Shown here in pieces: positions 1-6,213 of a stretch of DNA of 6,873 nt. Each line of letters opens with the position of its first letter. Position 1 is the first letter of the stretch. The stretch is from Bifidobacterium sp. (GTDB lineage Bacteria; Actinomycetota; Actinomycetes; Actinomycetales; Bifidobacteriaceae), in NCBI GenBank assembly GCA_022739095.1, contig JAIJEI010000108.1:1-6873 (forward strand), given 5' to 3'. A program made the position numbers and the translations under genes. The notes beneath the pieces were generated by a model. That model did no database searches. It saw only the letters and a list, made by a program, of their open reading frames with translations, and was not told the origin of the DNA.

Positions 1-105
1 GACCTGTTCCGCCGTGGTCTCGGCAGCATCATCCCGGCCTACGAAGAGATCGAGGAGCGCCTCGCCGAACTCGCCAAGTCCGAAGGCATCGAAGTCGCCA
101 AGTAA
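1..105 (+). CDS. purC: phosphoribosylaminoimidazole-succinocarboxamide synthase (SAICAR synthetase), C-terminal 34 residues
   Basis: This is the 3' end of a gene entering from the left, read in frame 1 to the TAA at 103-105. The 34 residues seen begin DLFRRGLGSIIPAYEEIEERL. The pattern FR-x-x-LG followed by AYEE and RL matches the last helix of PurC as I remember it from E. coli (RFRQGLGG...AYE) and B. subtilis (VFRRDLGS...AYEEILKRL). PurC joins aspartate to CAIR with ATP to give SAICAR in cytosolic de novo purine synthesis. The tail extends about a dozen residues beyond the usual end and is Glu/Lys/Ala-rich. The downstream neighbour purL catalyses an earlier step of the same pathway, which supports the call and suggests an operon. 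Nothing can be said about the catalytic core, which lies outside the window. Confidence 0.85.
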   Translation, partial: DLFRRGLGSIIPAYEEIEERLAELAKSEGIEVAK

Positions 106-115
106 TGCATTATCT

Positions 116-137
116 GGCTCCCCTCTCGAGGGGAGCC
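116..137 (+). terminator. 9-bp hairpin in the purC-purL gap, weak terminator or attenuator
   Basis: Bases 116-124 (GGCTCCCCT) pair perfectly with 129-137 (AGGGGAGCC) around the tetraloop CTCG. The stem starts 10 nt after the purC stop. What follows (AATTGTCTTTAATTT) is U-rich only in patches, so an intrinsic terminator here would be leaky at best. Because purL starts only 31 nt further on and no clear promoter lies between, I infer that the hairpin trims expression of purL or protects the 3' end of the purC message rather than ending the operon. Confidence 0.45.
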
Positions 138-167
138 AATTGTCTTTAATTTCAAGAAAGGATTTCC

Positions 168-3100
168 ATGGTTTTTCGCGTGTACGTGGAAAAGAAGCCC
201 GGCTTTGATGTCGAAGCCCAGCAGCTTGCGGGCGAACTGCGCACGATCCTCGGACTGACCGGCCTCAAGGCCCTGCGCATCGTGAACCGCTACGACGTCG
301 AAGGCATCTCCCAGGAGCTGTTCGACCAGACCGTGCCCACCGTGTTCAGCGAGCCTCAGGTGGACAATGTGGCCTACGACCTGCCCAACTTCGCCGGCGC
401 CAAGGTCTTCGCCACCGAGTTCCTGCCCGGCCAGTTCGACCAGCGCGCCGACTCCGCCGCCGAATGCATCCAGCTCATCTCCCAGGGCGAGCGCCCGACG
501 GTCCGCTCCGCCAAGCTGTACGCGCTGGAAGGCGAACTGACCGACGCCGACGTGGACACCATCAAGCATTACGTGATCAACCCGGTCGAGGCCCGCGAGG
601 CCAGCCTGGAGACCAAGGAAACCCTGAAGACCCAAGTGCCGGTGCCCGGCAAGGTCGAGACCATCGCCGGTTTCAACGAAATGGACGCCGAAGCCGGCCA
701 GAAGTTCATCGACGAACGCGGTCTGGCCATGGATCTGGCCGACCTCGAATTCTGCCAGAAGTACTTCAGCGAGGAGGGCCGCGAGCCCACCATCACCGAG
801 ATCAAGGTGATCGACACCTACTGGTCCGACCACTGCCGCCACACCACGTTCGGCACCGAGCTGGACGAAGTGACCATCGATGACGCCACCGTCAAGTCCG
901 CCTTCGAGCGTTACCTGGCGATGCGCCACGAGCTCGGCCGTGACGCCAAGCCCGTCTGCCTCATGGACATGGGCACCATCGGCGCCAAGTGGCTCAAGAA
1001 GAACGGCATCCTCACGGGCCTTGACGAGTCCGAGGAAATCAACGCCTGCACCGTCAAGGTCAAGGTTGACGTGAACGGCCACGACGAGGACTGGCTGTTC
1101 CTGTTCAAGAACGAGACCCACAACCACCCCACCGAAATCGAACCGTTCGGTGGCGCGGCCACCTGCATCGGCGGCTGCATCCGCGATCCCCTGTCCGGCC
1201 GCTCCTACGTGTATCAGGCGATGCGCGTCACCGGCGCCGCGGACCCGACCGTGCCGGTCTCCGAGACGCTGGAAGGCAAGCTCCCCCAGCGCAAGCTCGT
1301 GACCACCGCCGCCGCCGGCTACAGCTCCTACGGCAACCAGATCGGTCTGGCCACCGGTCAGGTCGACGAGATCTACCACCCCGGCTACGTGGCCAAGCGC
1401 ATGGAGGTGGGTGCGGTCGTGGCCGCCACCCCGGCCGACCATGTGCGCCGTGAAACCCCGGCCCCCGGCGACAAGATCATCCTGCTGGGCGGCCGCACCG
1501 GCCGTGACGGCATCGGTGGCGCCACCGGTTCGTCCAAGGCGCATAACGTGGAATCGCTCGAACTCGATGGCGCCGAAGTACAGAAGGGCAACGCTCCTGT
1601 AGAGCGCAAGCTGCAGCGTCTGTTCCGCCGCGGCGATGCCTGCCGTCTGATCAAGCGCTGCAACGACTTCGGCGCGGGTGGCGTGTCCGTGGCGGTCGGC
1701 GAGCTGGCCGACGGCCTGTTCGTGGACCTCAACACCGTGCCCAAGAAATACGAGGGCCTGGACGGCACCGAACTGGCCATCTCCGAATCCCAGGAGCGTA
1801 TGGCCGTGGACGTGGCCGCCGCGGACGTGGACGAGTTCCTGATCTACGCCCGCGAAGAGAACCTCGAAGCCACGGTGATCGCTACCGTGACCGAGGACCC
1901 GCGCATGGTGATGACCTGGAACGGCGACAAGATCGTGAATCTGTCCCGTGAGTTCCTGGCCTCCAACGGCGCTTCCAAGCACCAGACCGTGCATGTCGAG
2001 GCACAGCAGTCCTACGAGACCCCGTGGGGCGAGGGCACGCTGGCCGAGCGCATGAACAAGCTGGTCACCGACATCAACGTGGCCTCCAACAAGGGCCTTT
2101 CGGAGCGCTTCGACTCCACCATCGGCGCGGGCACCGTGCTCATGCCGTTCGGCGGCAAGCGTCAGCTCACCCCGAACATGGCCATGGTCGCCAAGCTGCC
2201 GGTGTTCGGCGAGACCACCACCGCTTCGGCTATGGCGTGGGGCTTCAACCCGTACATCATGTCCAAGAACCAGTTCACCGGCGCCTACCTGTCCGTGGTC
2301 GAGTCGCTGGCCAAGCTGGTCGCGGCAGGCTTCGAGCATGAGAAGGCCTACCTGAGCTTCCAGGAGTACTTCGAGAAGCTGCGCGACGAGCCGGAACGCT
2401 GGGGCAAGCCGGCGGCCGCCGTGCTCGGCGCGCTGATGGCCCAAGTGGACCTGGGCGCCGGTGCCATCGGCGGCAAGGACTCCATGTCCGGTTCGTTCGA
2501 GGATCTCGACGTGCCGCCGACGCTGATCTCCTTCGCCGTGGCCGTGGGCAACATGAAGCGCGCCACCTCCCCCGAGTTCAAGGGTGCCGACCACCGTATC
2601 GTGCGCATCGCGCCGCGCTACCTGGCCGACGGCCTGACCCCGGACAAGGATGCGCTGCTTGAGGCGTTCTCCGTAGTCGAGGAACTCACCGACTTCCATG
2701 ATGCGCTGGCTGTCTCCACGCCGGGCTATGGCGCCACCGCCGAAGCCCTGTTCAAGATGACGCTCGGCAACCGCATCGGCGTGACTCTGAACGACAGCAT
2801 CGCCGTGGACGACCTGTTCACCCCGGCATACGGTTCGTTCATCGTCGAACTGGCGGACGATGCCAAGCTTCCGGCCGTCTCCAATTTGGTCGAGATCGGC
2901 GAAATCGGCACCACCGCCTCCGAATACGTGTTCAAGGCCGCCGGCGAGACGTTGGACCTGGACGCCGTGCAGGAAGCCTGGGAGTCCGGCATCGAATCCG
3001 TGTTCCCGTACCGCTCCAAGGGCGAGGACAAGGGCGCGACCGTCGAGACCATCGACTTCCACGCGCCGAAGAAGACCGTGTACGTCGGCTCTTCCGTGGC

Positions 3101-3902
3101 CAAGCCGCATGTGGTGGTCCCGGTGTTCCCGGGCAACAACTGCGAGTACGATTCCGCCGCCGCCTTCGAGCGCGCCGGTGCCGACGTGACCACGCTGATC
3201 GTCAACAATCTGACGCCGGCCGCCGTCGCCGAATCCACGCAGGCGTTGGTCGATGAGATCAACAAGAGCCAGATCGTGATGATCCCCGGCGGCTTCTCCG
3301 GCGGCGACGAGCCGGACGGTTCCGCCAAATTCATCACCGCGTTCTTCCGCGCGCCGGCCGTCACCGAAGCCGTGCGTGACCTGCTGAAGAGCCGCGACGG
3401 CCTGATGCTCGGCATCTGCAACGGCTTCCAGGCGCTCGTCAAGCTGGGTCTGGTGCCGTACGGCGACATCGTGCCGATGACCGACGCCTGCCCGACGCTG
3501 ACCTTCAACACCATCGGCCGCCACCAGAGCCGACTGGTCCGCACGCGCGTGGCCTCCGACCGCTCCCCATGGCTGTCCAAGACTTCGGTCGGCGACATCC
3601 ACACCGTGGCCATCTCCCACGGCGAGGGCCGCTTCGTGGCCTCCGACGAGGTACTCGCCCAGCTCAAGGCCAACGGCCAGATCGCCACGCAGTACGTGGA
3701 CGAGACCGGCACCCCCGGCATGGATCTGGACGTGAACCCGAACGGCTCGCTGCTCGCCATCGAGGGCATCACCAGCCCGGACGGCCGCGTGTTCGGCAAG
3801 ATGGGCCACTCGGAGCGTTCCGGCAACGGCCTGTACGTCAACGTGCCCGGCAACAAGTACCAGCCGATCTTCGAGGCCGGCGTGGAATACTTCGCCGCCT
3901 GA
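168..3902 (+). CDS. purL: phosphoribosylformylglycinamidine synthase (FGAM synthase), single-chain clostridial-type
   Basis: PurL converts FGAR, glutamine and ATP to FGAM, glutamate, ADP and phosphate, the fourth step of de novo IMP synthesis, in the cytosol. The 1244-residue chain fuses the three parts that are separate PurS, PurL and PurQ in many Gram-positives. It has a PurS-like N-terminus (about 1-75, opening VYVEKKPGFDVEA) and a synthetase core with TYWSDHCRHTTF (H222), NETHNHPT (315-322), GGRTGRDGIGGAT (441-453) and GGKDSM (768-773). The class I glutaminase domain starts near residue 981 and holds the nucleophile C1084 in LGICNGFQA, a second conserved SHGEGRF (H1151) and the H1214-S-E1216 pair near the end, completing a Cys-His-Glu triad. 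All key residues are present. The start ATG has AGAAAGGA (155-162) 5 nt upstream. Length and motifs fit the form described for Clostridium and Bifidobacterium (TIGR01857 from memory) rather than the longer proteobacterial enzyme. The gene uses no TTA, CTA or TCA codon, a sign of a native, highly adapted gene. It is probably co-transcribed with purC. Confidence 0.97.
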   Translation: MVFRVYVEKKPGFDVEAQQLAGELRTILGLTGLKALRIVNRYDVEGISQELFDQTVPTVFSEPQVDNVAYDLPNFAGAKVFATEFLPGQFDQRADSAAECIQLISQGERPTVRSAKLYALEGELTDADVDTIKHYVINPVEAREASLETKETLKTQVPVPGKVETIAGFNEMDAEAGQKFIDERGLAMDLADLEFCQKYFSEEGREPTITEIKVIDTYWSDHCRHTTFGTELDEVTIDDATVKSAFERYLAMRHELGRDAKPVCLMDMGTIGAKWLKKNGILTGLDESEEINACTVKVKVDVNGHDEDWLFLFKNETHNHPTEIEPFGGAATCIGGCIRDPLSGRSYVYQAMRVTGAADPTVPVSETLEGKLPQRKLVTTAAAGYSSYGNQIGLATGQVDEIYHPGYVAKRMEVGAVVAATPADHVRRETPAPGDKIILLGGRTGRDGIGGATGSSKAHNVESLELDGAEVQKGNAPVERKLQRLFRRGDACRLIKRCNDFGAGGVSVAVGELADGLFVDLNTVPKKYEGLDGTELAISESQERMAVDVAAADVDEFLIYAREENLEATVIATVTEDPRMVMTWNGDKIVNLSREFLASNGASKHQTVHVEAQQSYETPWGEGTLAERMNKLVTDINVASNKGLSERFDSTIGAGTVLMPFGGKRQLTPNMAMVAKLPVFGETTTASAMAWGFNPYIMSKNQFTGAYLSVVESLAKLVAAGFEHEKAYLSFQEYFEKLRDEPERWGKPAAAVLGALMAQVDLGAGAIGGKDSMSGSFEDLDVPPTLISFAVAVGNMKRATSPEFKGADHRIVRIAPRYLADGLTPDKDALLEAFSVVEELTDFHDALAVSTPGYGATAEALFKMTLGNRIGVTLNDSIAVDDLFTPAYGSFIVELADDAKLPAVSNLVEIGEIGTTASEYVFKAAGETLDLDAVQEAWESGIESVFPYRSKGEDKGATVETIDFHAPKKTVYVGSSVAKPHVVVPVFPGNNCEYDSAAAFERAGADVTTLIVNNLTPAAVAESTQALVDEINKSQIVMIPGGFSGGDEPDGSAKFITAFFRAPAVTEAVRDLLKSRDGLMLGICNGFQALVKLGLVPYGDIVPMTDACPTLTFNTIGRHQSRLVRTRVASDRSPWLSKTSVGDIHTVAISHGEGRFVASDEVLAQLKANGQIATQYVDETGTPGMDLDVNPNGSLLAIEGITSPDGRVFGKMGHSERSGNGLYVNVPGNKYQPIFEAGVEYFAA

Positions 3903-3910
3903 TCACATAA

Positions 3911-3924
3911 CGGTTTGTGAACCG
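3911..3924 (+). other. small 5-bp hairpin just after purL
   Basis: CGGTT (3911-3915) pairs with AACCG (3920-3924) around TGTG, 8 nt after the purL stop codon. No U-run follows, so it is not a terminator on its own. It may be chance or may help stabilise the 3' end of the message. Confidence 0.25.
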
Positions 3925-3951
3925 GAACTCCTTAATCCGAGTCAGCATCGG

Positions 3952-3994
3952 TCCCCTCTGACGAGGAGGCTGTCCGCGTAGCAGACAACGGGGA
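3952..3994. repeat. imperfect GC-rich palindromic intergenic element
   Basis: An inner stem TGTCCGC (3971-3977) / GCAGACA (3981-3987) with loop GTA and one C-A mismatch is framed by TCCCC (3952-3956) and GGGGA (3990-3994). The design (CCCCTCTGACGAGG, then a small TGTC..GACA hairpin, then GGGGAG) resembles short palindromic elements I remember between genes in many Bifidobacterium genomes, often close to transcript ends. That recollection is not verified here. Its right arm GGGGAG is shared with the left arm of the long terminator stem that follows, so the two structures exclude each other in that segment. Confidence 0.4.
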
Positions 3995-4044
3995 GAGAAA
4001 AAGAGCAAATCAACGAAACAGCTCTTTTTTTCTCTCCCCGTTGT
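3985..4044. terminator. strong bidirectional terminator between purL and the convergent AlbA_2 gene
   Basis: The left arm 3985-4006 (22 nt) and right arm 4021-4044 (24 nt) are complementary throughout, except that the right arm carries seven T where the left has five A (a 2-nt bulge). The loop is 14 nt (4007-4020). The inner part, AAAAAGAGC pairing with GCTCTTTTT, gives a hairpin followed by T residues when read in either direction, while the GGGGAGAG/CTCTCCCC base adds GC strength. It lies 82 nt after the purL stop and 94 nt after the end of the minus-strand gene, the expected place for a shared terminator of convergent genes. Bases 4045-4138 between it and the next gene show nothing further. 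Confidence 0.88.
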
Positions 4045-4138
4045 TTATAACGTGCATGTCATTTGTATCAGTCAACTTACAAACCTTTGCGGGTCGTCAA
4101 CGCCCGTCTGCCCGTTGCTGAATGAATACGGTATCAGG

Positions 4139-5773
4139 TCATTCCACATAGTATTTGGATGCCTTAGTGCTGCCACGGTGATGGATAAGACCTTCACTTT
4201 CCATGCGTTTCAGCAGTCGTAGGGTAGTGGCGTAACTTTTGCCGTATCGCTCGGCAATTTGCGGCCCTGATGCCGCGCCGCCCAAGGATTGAATGATTTG
4301 GATGATGCAATCGGATTTCAACGACGCCGAGGCTTCGTCGCCTGTTTTTCGTCCGGCATCACCAACTAAGCCGTATATGCCGTCACCTCGGGGCGACAGC
4401 ATGTTCAGCGCAGACAGATTATGCAATGCCAAGGTTACACGTTCCCTGTCAAGACTGGTCAAACGACCGATTTCACCCTCACTCATCGCTCCGTTCTGAC
4501 GCAGAGCAGCGAGTGTAACCAACGATTCGACCGGCAACACGGACCCACGCCTGACGGACGCGTCGTCGACTAGCCGGACGAATGATTCATCCACCGCAGC
4601 ATTCCGCAGGAAAAGCACCACTTCCTCGGAAGTGGATTGCGAATAGTCCGGCAATGGACGACCGGATGCAACAGTTCTTGCGAAAATCCGATCAATGCCA
4701 CGTCCCGTTCGTTCTACGTACCCGCATCGTTTCATAATGTCCGCCAATCGCGGATTCCTCGGGGTCGGTGAGACTGTGAGCAGGTTGCCGAGATTGACGC
4801 CGCGCACGAATCCGCCCGGATTGGCTACAGTAAGACCAGTCTCATCCAGCTGGAACCGAACTGGCCTCATGATGGTGTAGTCACGATGGCAGAATGCGTT
4901 GGCCATTATTTCACGGAACGCACTGCCATCATAAGCGGCAAAATTGGCATGCTGAGCCCCGAGCATGATCTCCGTATTCGGATTCCACGGGGTCAGAAGC
5001 TCTTCGATTCGTTTGAGCATGCGGACCAGAGGCATGCGTAGCCGTTCATCCACGATTGGAGAACCGTTTTGCATGACCTGGAATGTCGCAGTCGCAGTCG
5101 GCACGCGACGTATGAGCGCCTGCTTCGTTCCAATCATTACGATTCCGGCGATCGTCGGCACAGTGGCGTCATCACGTATCTGCCGGGTTGTCAAGCCTAA
5201 TGCTCCATCGAAATCAGCGTCGGACAATGACAATATCTCATCGTCTGAATGTGTTCTCCCAATCCCCTCCCTCAGCATGTCCCTGGCATGAGGATCAAGA
5301 TCAGACAAATCCGATTCTGGAGCTGGCTGCGCGCTGTAATCATAACTGCCGATGGACGACAGGCGGGAGACGAACTCATATGGATACATGGTGACGACCT
5401 CGGGGGTTCCATCTGCTTTGAGGACCCGATGGACCACTCTGCCACTCTTCATGCAGGTCAGTTGCGAGGATTCGTCCACTCCAATGGCGACCACACGAAG
5501 ATCGCCGCTGCCAAGTACAACGGGGCGTACCTGAAGCGGAGGAACCGTGTTGTTAAAGACGTACGCCGCCAGCTGGGTGATGTTCCCATGCTCGCGGCTG
5601 ACGCCGGTTGGAATACCATCATCCTCGACGCCAAGATACAACGTGCCACCGTTGGTATTGGCGAACGCCACCACATTGGCAATGATCACGGAGTCATCAA
5701 CGGGACCGGAACGTTCGCTTTTGAACTCCACTCGGAGTGACTCCCGGTGAGGAATGAGCGGAATATCATTCAT
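4139..5773 (-). CDS. Schlafen-like AlbA_2 / GHKL ATPase (HATPase_c_4) / winged-helix protein, COG2865-like
   Basis: The 544-residue protein begins with an AlbA_2 (Schlafen-type) domain, about residues 8-125. E11-x4-E16-F-K18 is followed by FANTNGGTLYLGVEDDG (37-53), the family signature. A GHKL-type ATP-binding domain (HATPase_c_4) spans about 283-370, with N-box E288-x3-N292 in REIMANAFCHRDY, NPGG (318-321) and ERTGRG (354-359). The C-terminus holds two likely winged-helix DNA-binding segments, about 415-470 and 488-544. Such proteins are usually annotated as putative transcriptional regulators, ATP-binding proteins or RecG-related; some AlbA_2 proteins act in phage defence. Substrate and partner are unknown. 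I chose the ATG at 5773 because GGAAGGA lies 9 nt upstream. The frame stays open to a TTG at 5803, but that TTG falls in the predicted -10 box and would not be transcribed. No membrane segment or signal peptide is visible. Codon use (for example TCA at Ser12, never used in purL) and lower G+C suggest an acquired gene. It is a single-gene unit convergent to purL. Confidence 0.88.
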   Translation of the reverse strand: MNDIPLIPHRESLRVEFKSERSGPVDDSVIIANVVAFANTNGGTLYLGVEDDGIPTGVSREHGNITQLAAYVFNNTVPPLQVRPVVLGSGDLRVVAIGVDESSQLTCMKSGRVVHRVLKADGTPEVVTMYPYEFVSRLSSIGSYDYSAQPAPESDLSDLDPHARDMLREGIGRTHSDDEILSLSDADFDGALGLTTRQIRDDATVPTIAGIVMIGTKQALIRRVPTATATFQVMQNGSPIVDERLRMPLVRMLKRIEELLTPWNPNTEIMLGAQHANFAAYDGSAFREIMANAFCHRDYTIMRPVRFQLDETGLTVANPGGFVRGVNLGNLLTVSPTPRNPRLADIMKRCGYVERTGRGIDRIFARTVASGRPLPDYSQSTSEEVVLFLRNAAVDESFVRLVDDASVRRGSVLPVESLVTLAALRQNGAMSEGEIGRLTSLDRERVTLALHNLSALNMLSPRGDGIYGLVGDAGRKTGDEASASLKSDCIIQIIQSLGGAASGPQIAERYGKSYATTLRLLKRMESEGLIHHRGSTKASKYYVE

Positions 5774-5782
5774 TGATTCTAT

Positions 5783-5789
5783 TCCTTCC
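5783..5789 (-). promoter_or_regulatory. ribosome binding site of the AlbA_2 gene
   Basis: On the minus strand GGAAGGA is followed by 9 nt and then the ATG at 5773-5771. No comparable purine-rich site precedes the upstream ATG (5791) or TTG (5803), so this site decides the start. Confidence 0.7.
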
Positions 5790-5790
5790 A

Positions 5791-5836
5791 TTATTCTTAT
5801 CAATTATAAGAATAATTCTATCATTGATAAGAATAA
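5791..5836. repeat. operator-like array: three copies of a 10-bp AT-rich unit
   Basis: The unit ATAAGAATAA occurs at 5806-5815 and 5827-5836, 21 bp apart (two helical turns), and in inverted form TTATTCTTAT at 5791-5800. The outer copies are part of a perfect 14-bp inverted repeat, TTATTCTTATCAAT (5791-5804) and ATTGATAAGAATAA (5823-5836), with an 18-nt spacer. The first and middle copies form a second palindrome with a 5-nt spacer. The array covers the predicted -35 and -10 boxes of the AlbA_2 gene, which is how a repressor operator is normally placed. I infer binding by a dimeric winged-helix protein, possibly the AlbA_2 gene product itself. Confidence 0.65.
5803..5830 (-). promoter_or_regulatory. 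predicted promoter of the AlbA_2 gene
   Basis: On the minus strand a perfect -10 box TATAAT (5808-5803) is preceded, with a 16-bp spacer, by TTATCA (5830-5825), a 4/6 match to the -35 consensus. Transcription would start near 5796, giving a leader of roughly 23 nt that contains the ribosome binding site. Both boxes lie within the repeated operator-like units, so a bound protein would block RNA polymerase. Confidence 0.65.
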
Positions 5837-6197
5837 ATGAGCGTTGCCTACGATTCATACATCCAATCGGCTCTGTCTGGATATCATCAGCCCCGTCGGC
5901 CATTGTCCGACCTCATCATCTGTCTCGACAATCAGTCGTTTTTTCTCGTTGCTTCATTCTCGCCCCGGTAAGGCCACGCTTGTAGCTGAAGGATATAAGG
6001 GAGACGCGCCGGATGTTTCGGACTTCCATGCTCGTTAATTCCGAGGCCTTCGACAGGACGTCCGATGATTGCCATAACCTCATTGATTCGTTCGACACGA
6101 ACATTATTGCCCCATGCGACGATGATACGCATTCCAGTTGCGGCCACCGTGCCAATGACGACCATGGACTAGAGTGGACATGATTGCATCCGCTGCT
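5837..6197. other. stretch without a supportable gene
   Basis: About 360 bases of lower G+C than purL separate the AlbA_2 promoter from the hydrolase ribosome binding site. Reading frames here are short and lack ribosome binding sites: a 44-codon plus-strand frame from ATG 5837 to TAA 5971, a 64-codon plus-strand frame from TTG 5844 to 6038, and a 77-codon minus-strand frame 6165-5932 (protein MVVIGTVAATGMRIIVAWGN and onward). The last has reasonable amino-acid composition but no Shine-Dalgarno sequence and no family I recognise, so it may be a gene remnant. A 5-bp dyad GTTCG-ACA-CGAAC lies at 6090-6102. I see no tRNA, CRISPR or transposon end. The promoter of the downstream hydrolase should be here but no box pair is convincing. 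Confidence 0.5.
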
Positions 6198-6204
6198 GAA
6201 AGGA
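6198..6204 (+). promoter_or_regulatory. ribosome binding site of the alpha/beta hydrolase gene
   Basis: GAAAGGA precedes ATG 6214 by 9 nt, the same arrangement as for the AlbA_2 gene. The in-frame stop TGA at 6181 limits any longer start to the TTG at 6184, which has no such site. This fixes the start of the hydrolase. Confidence 0.7.
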
Positions 6205-6213
6205 TCCGCCGAC

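Noticed and set aside
464..883. 139-codon plus-strand frame inside purL
   Set aside because: Arg/Pro/Gly/His-rich out-of-frame reading of purL, without a ribosome binding site.
39..3809. 1256-codon minus-strand open frame opposite purL
   Set aside because: It is in exact codon register with purL and exists only because purL lacks TTA, CTA and TCA codons. Its protein is His/Gly/Val/Ala-rich with no family pattern, while purL is unmistakable.
2726..3856. 376-codon minus-strand frame opposite the end of purL
   Set aside because: Ser/Pro/Thr-rich shadow of the G+C-rich purL sequence, with no recognisable domain.
5249..5740. 163-codon plus-strand frame opposite the AlbA_2 gene
   Set aside because: It overlaps the AlbA_2 domain coding region, whose motifs are clear; this frame has no motif and no ribosome binding site.
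5774..5803. N-terminal extension of the AlbA_2 protein to TTG 5803 or ATG 5791
   Set aside because: TTG 5803 lies in the -10 box and ATG 5791 lies in the repeat unit without a Shine-Dalgarno sequence; the extra residues are not part of the AlbA_2 domain.
6090..6102. LexA-type SOS box
   Set aside because: The dyad reads GTTCG-N3-CGAAC, which is the reverse order of the actinobacterial SOS box (CGAAC-N4-GTTCG type) and has the wrong spacer.
4045..6213. Mobile element or integration borders around the AlbA_2 gene
   Set aside because: No transposase or integrase gene, no terminal inverted repeats and no flanking direct repeats of useful length were seen. The only inverted repeats are the terminator and the promoter array, both better explained otherwise.
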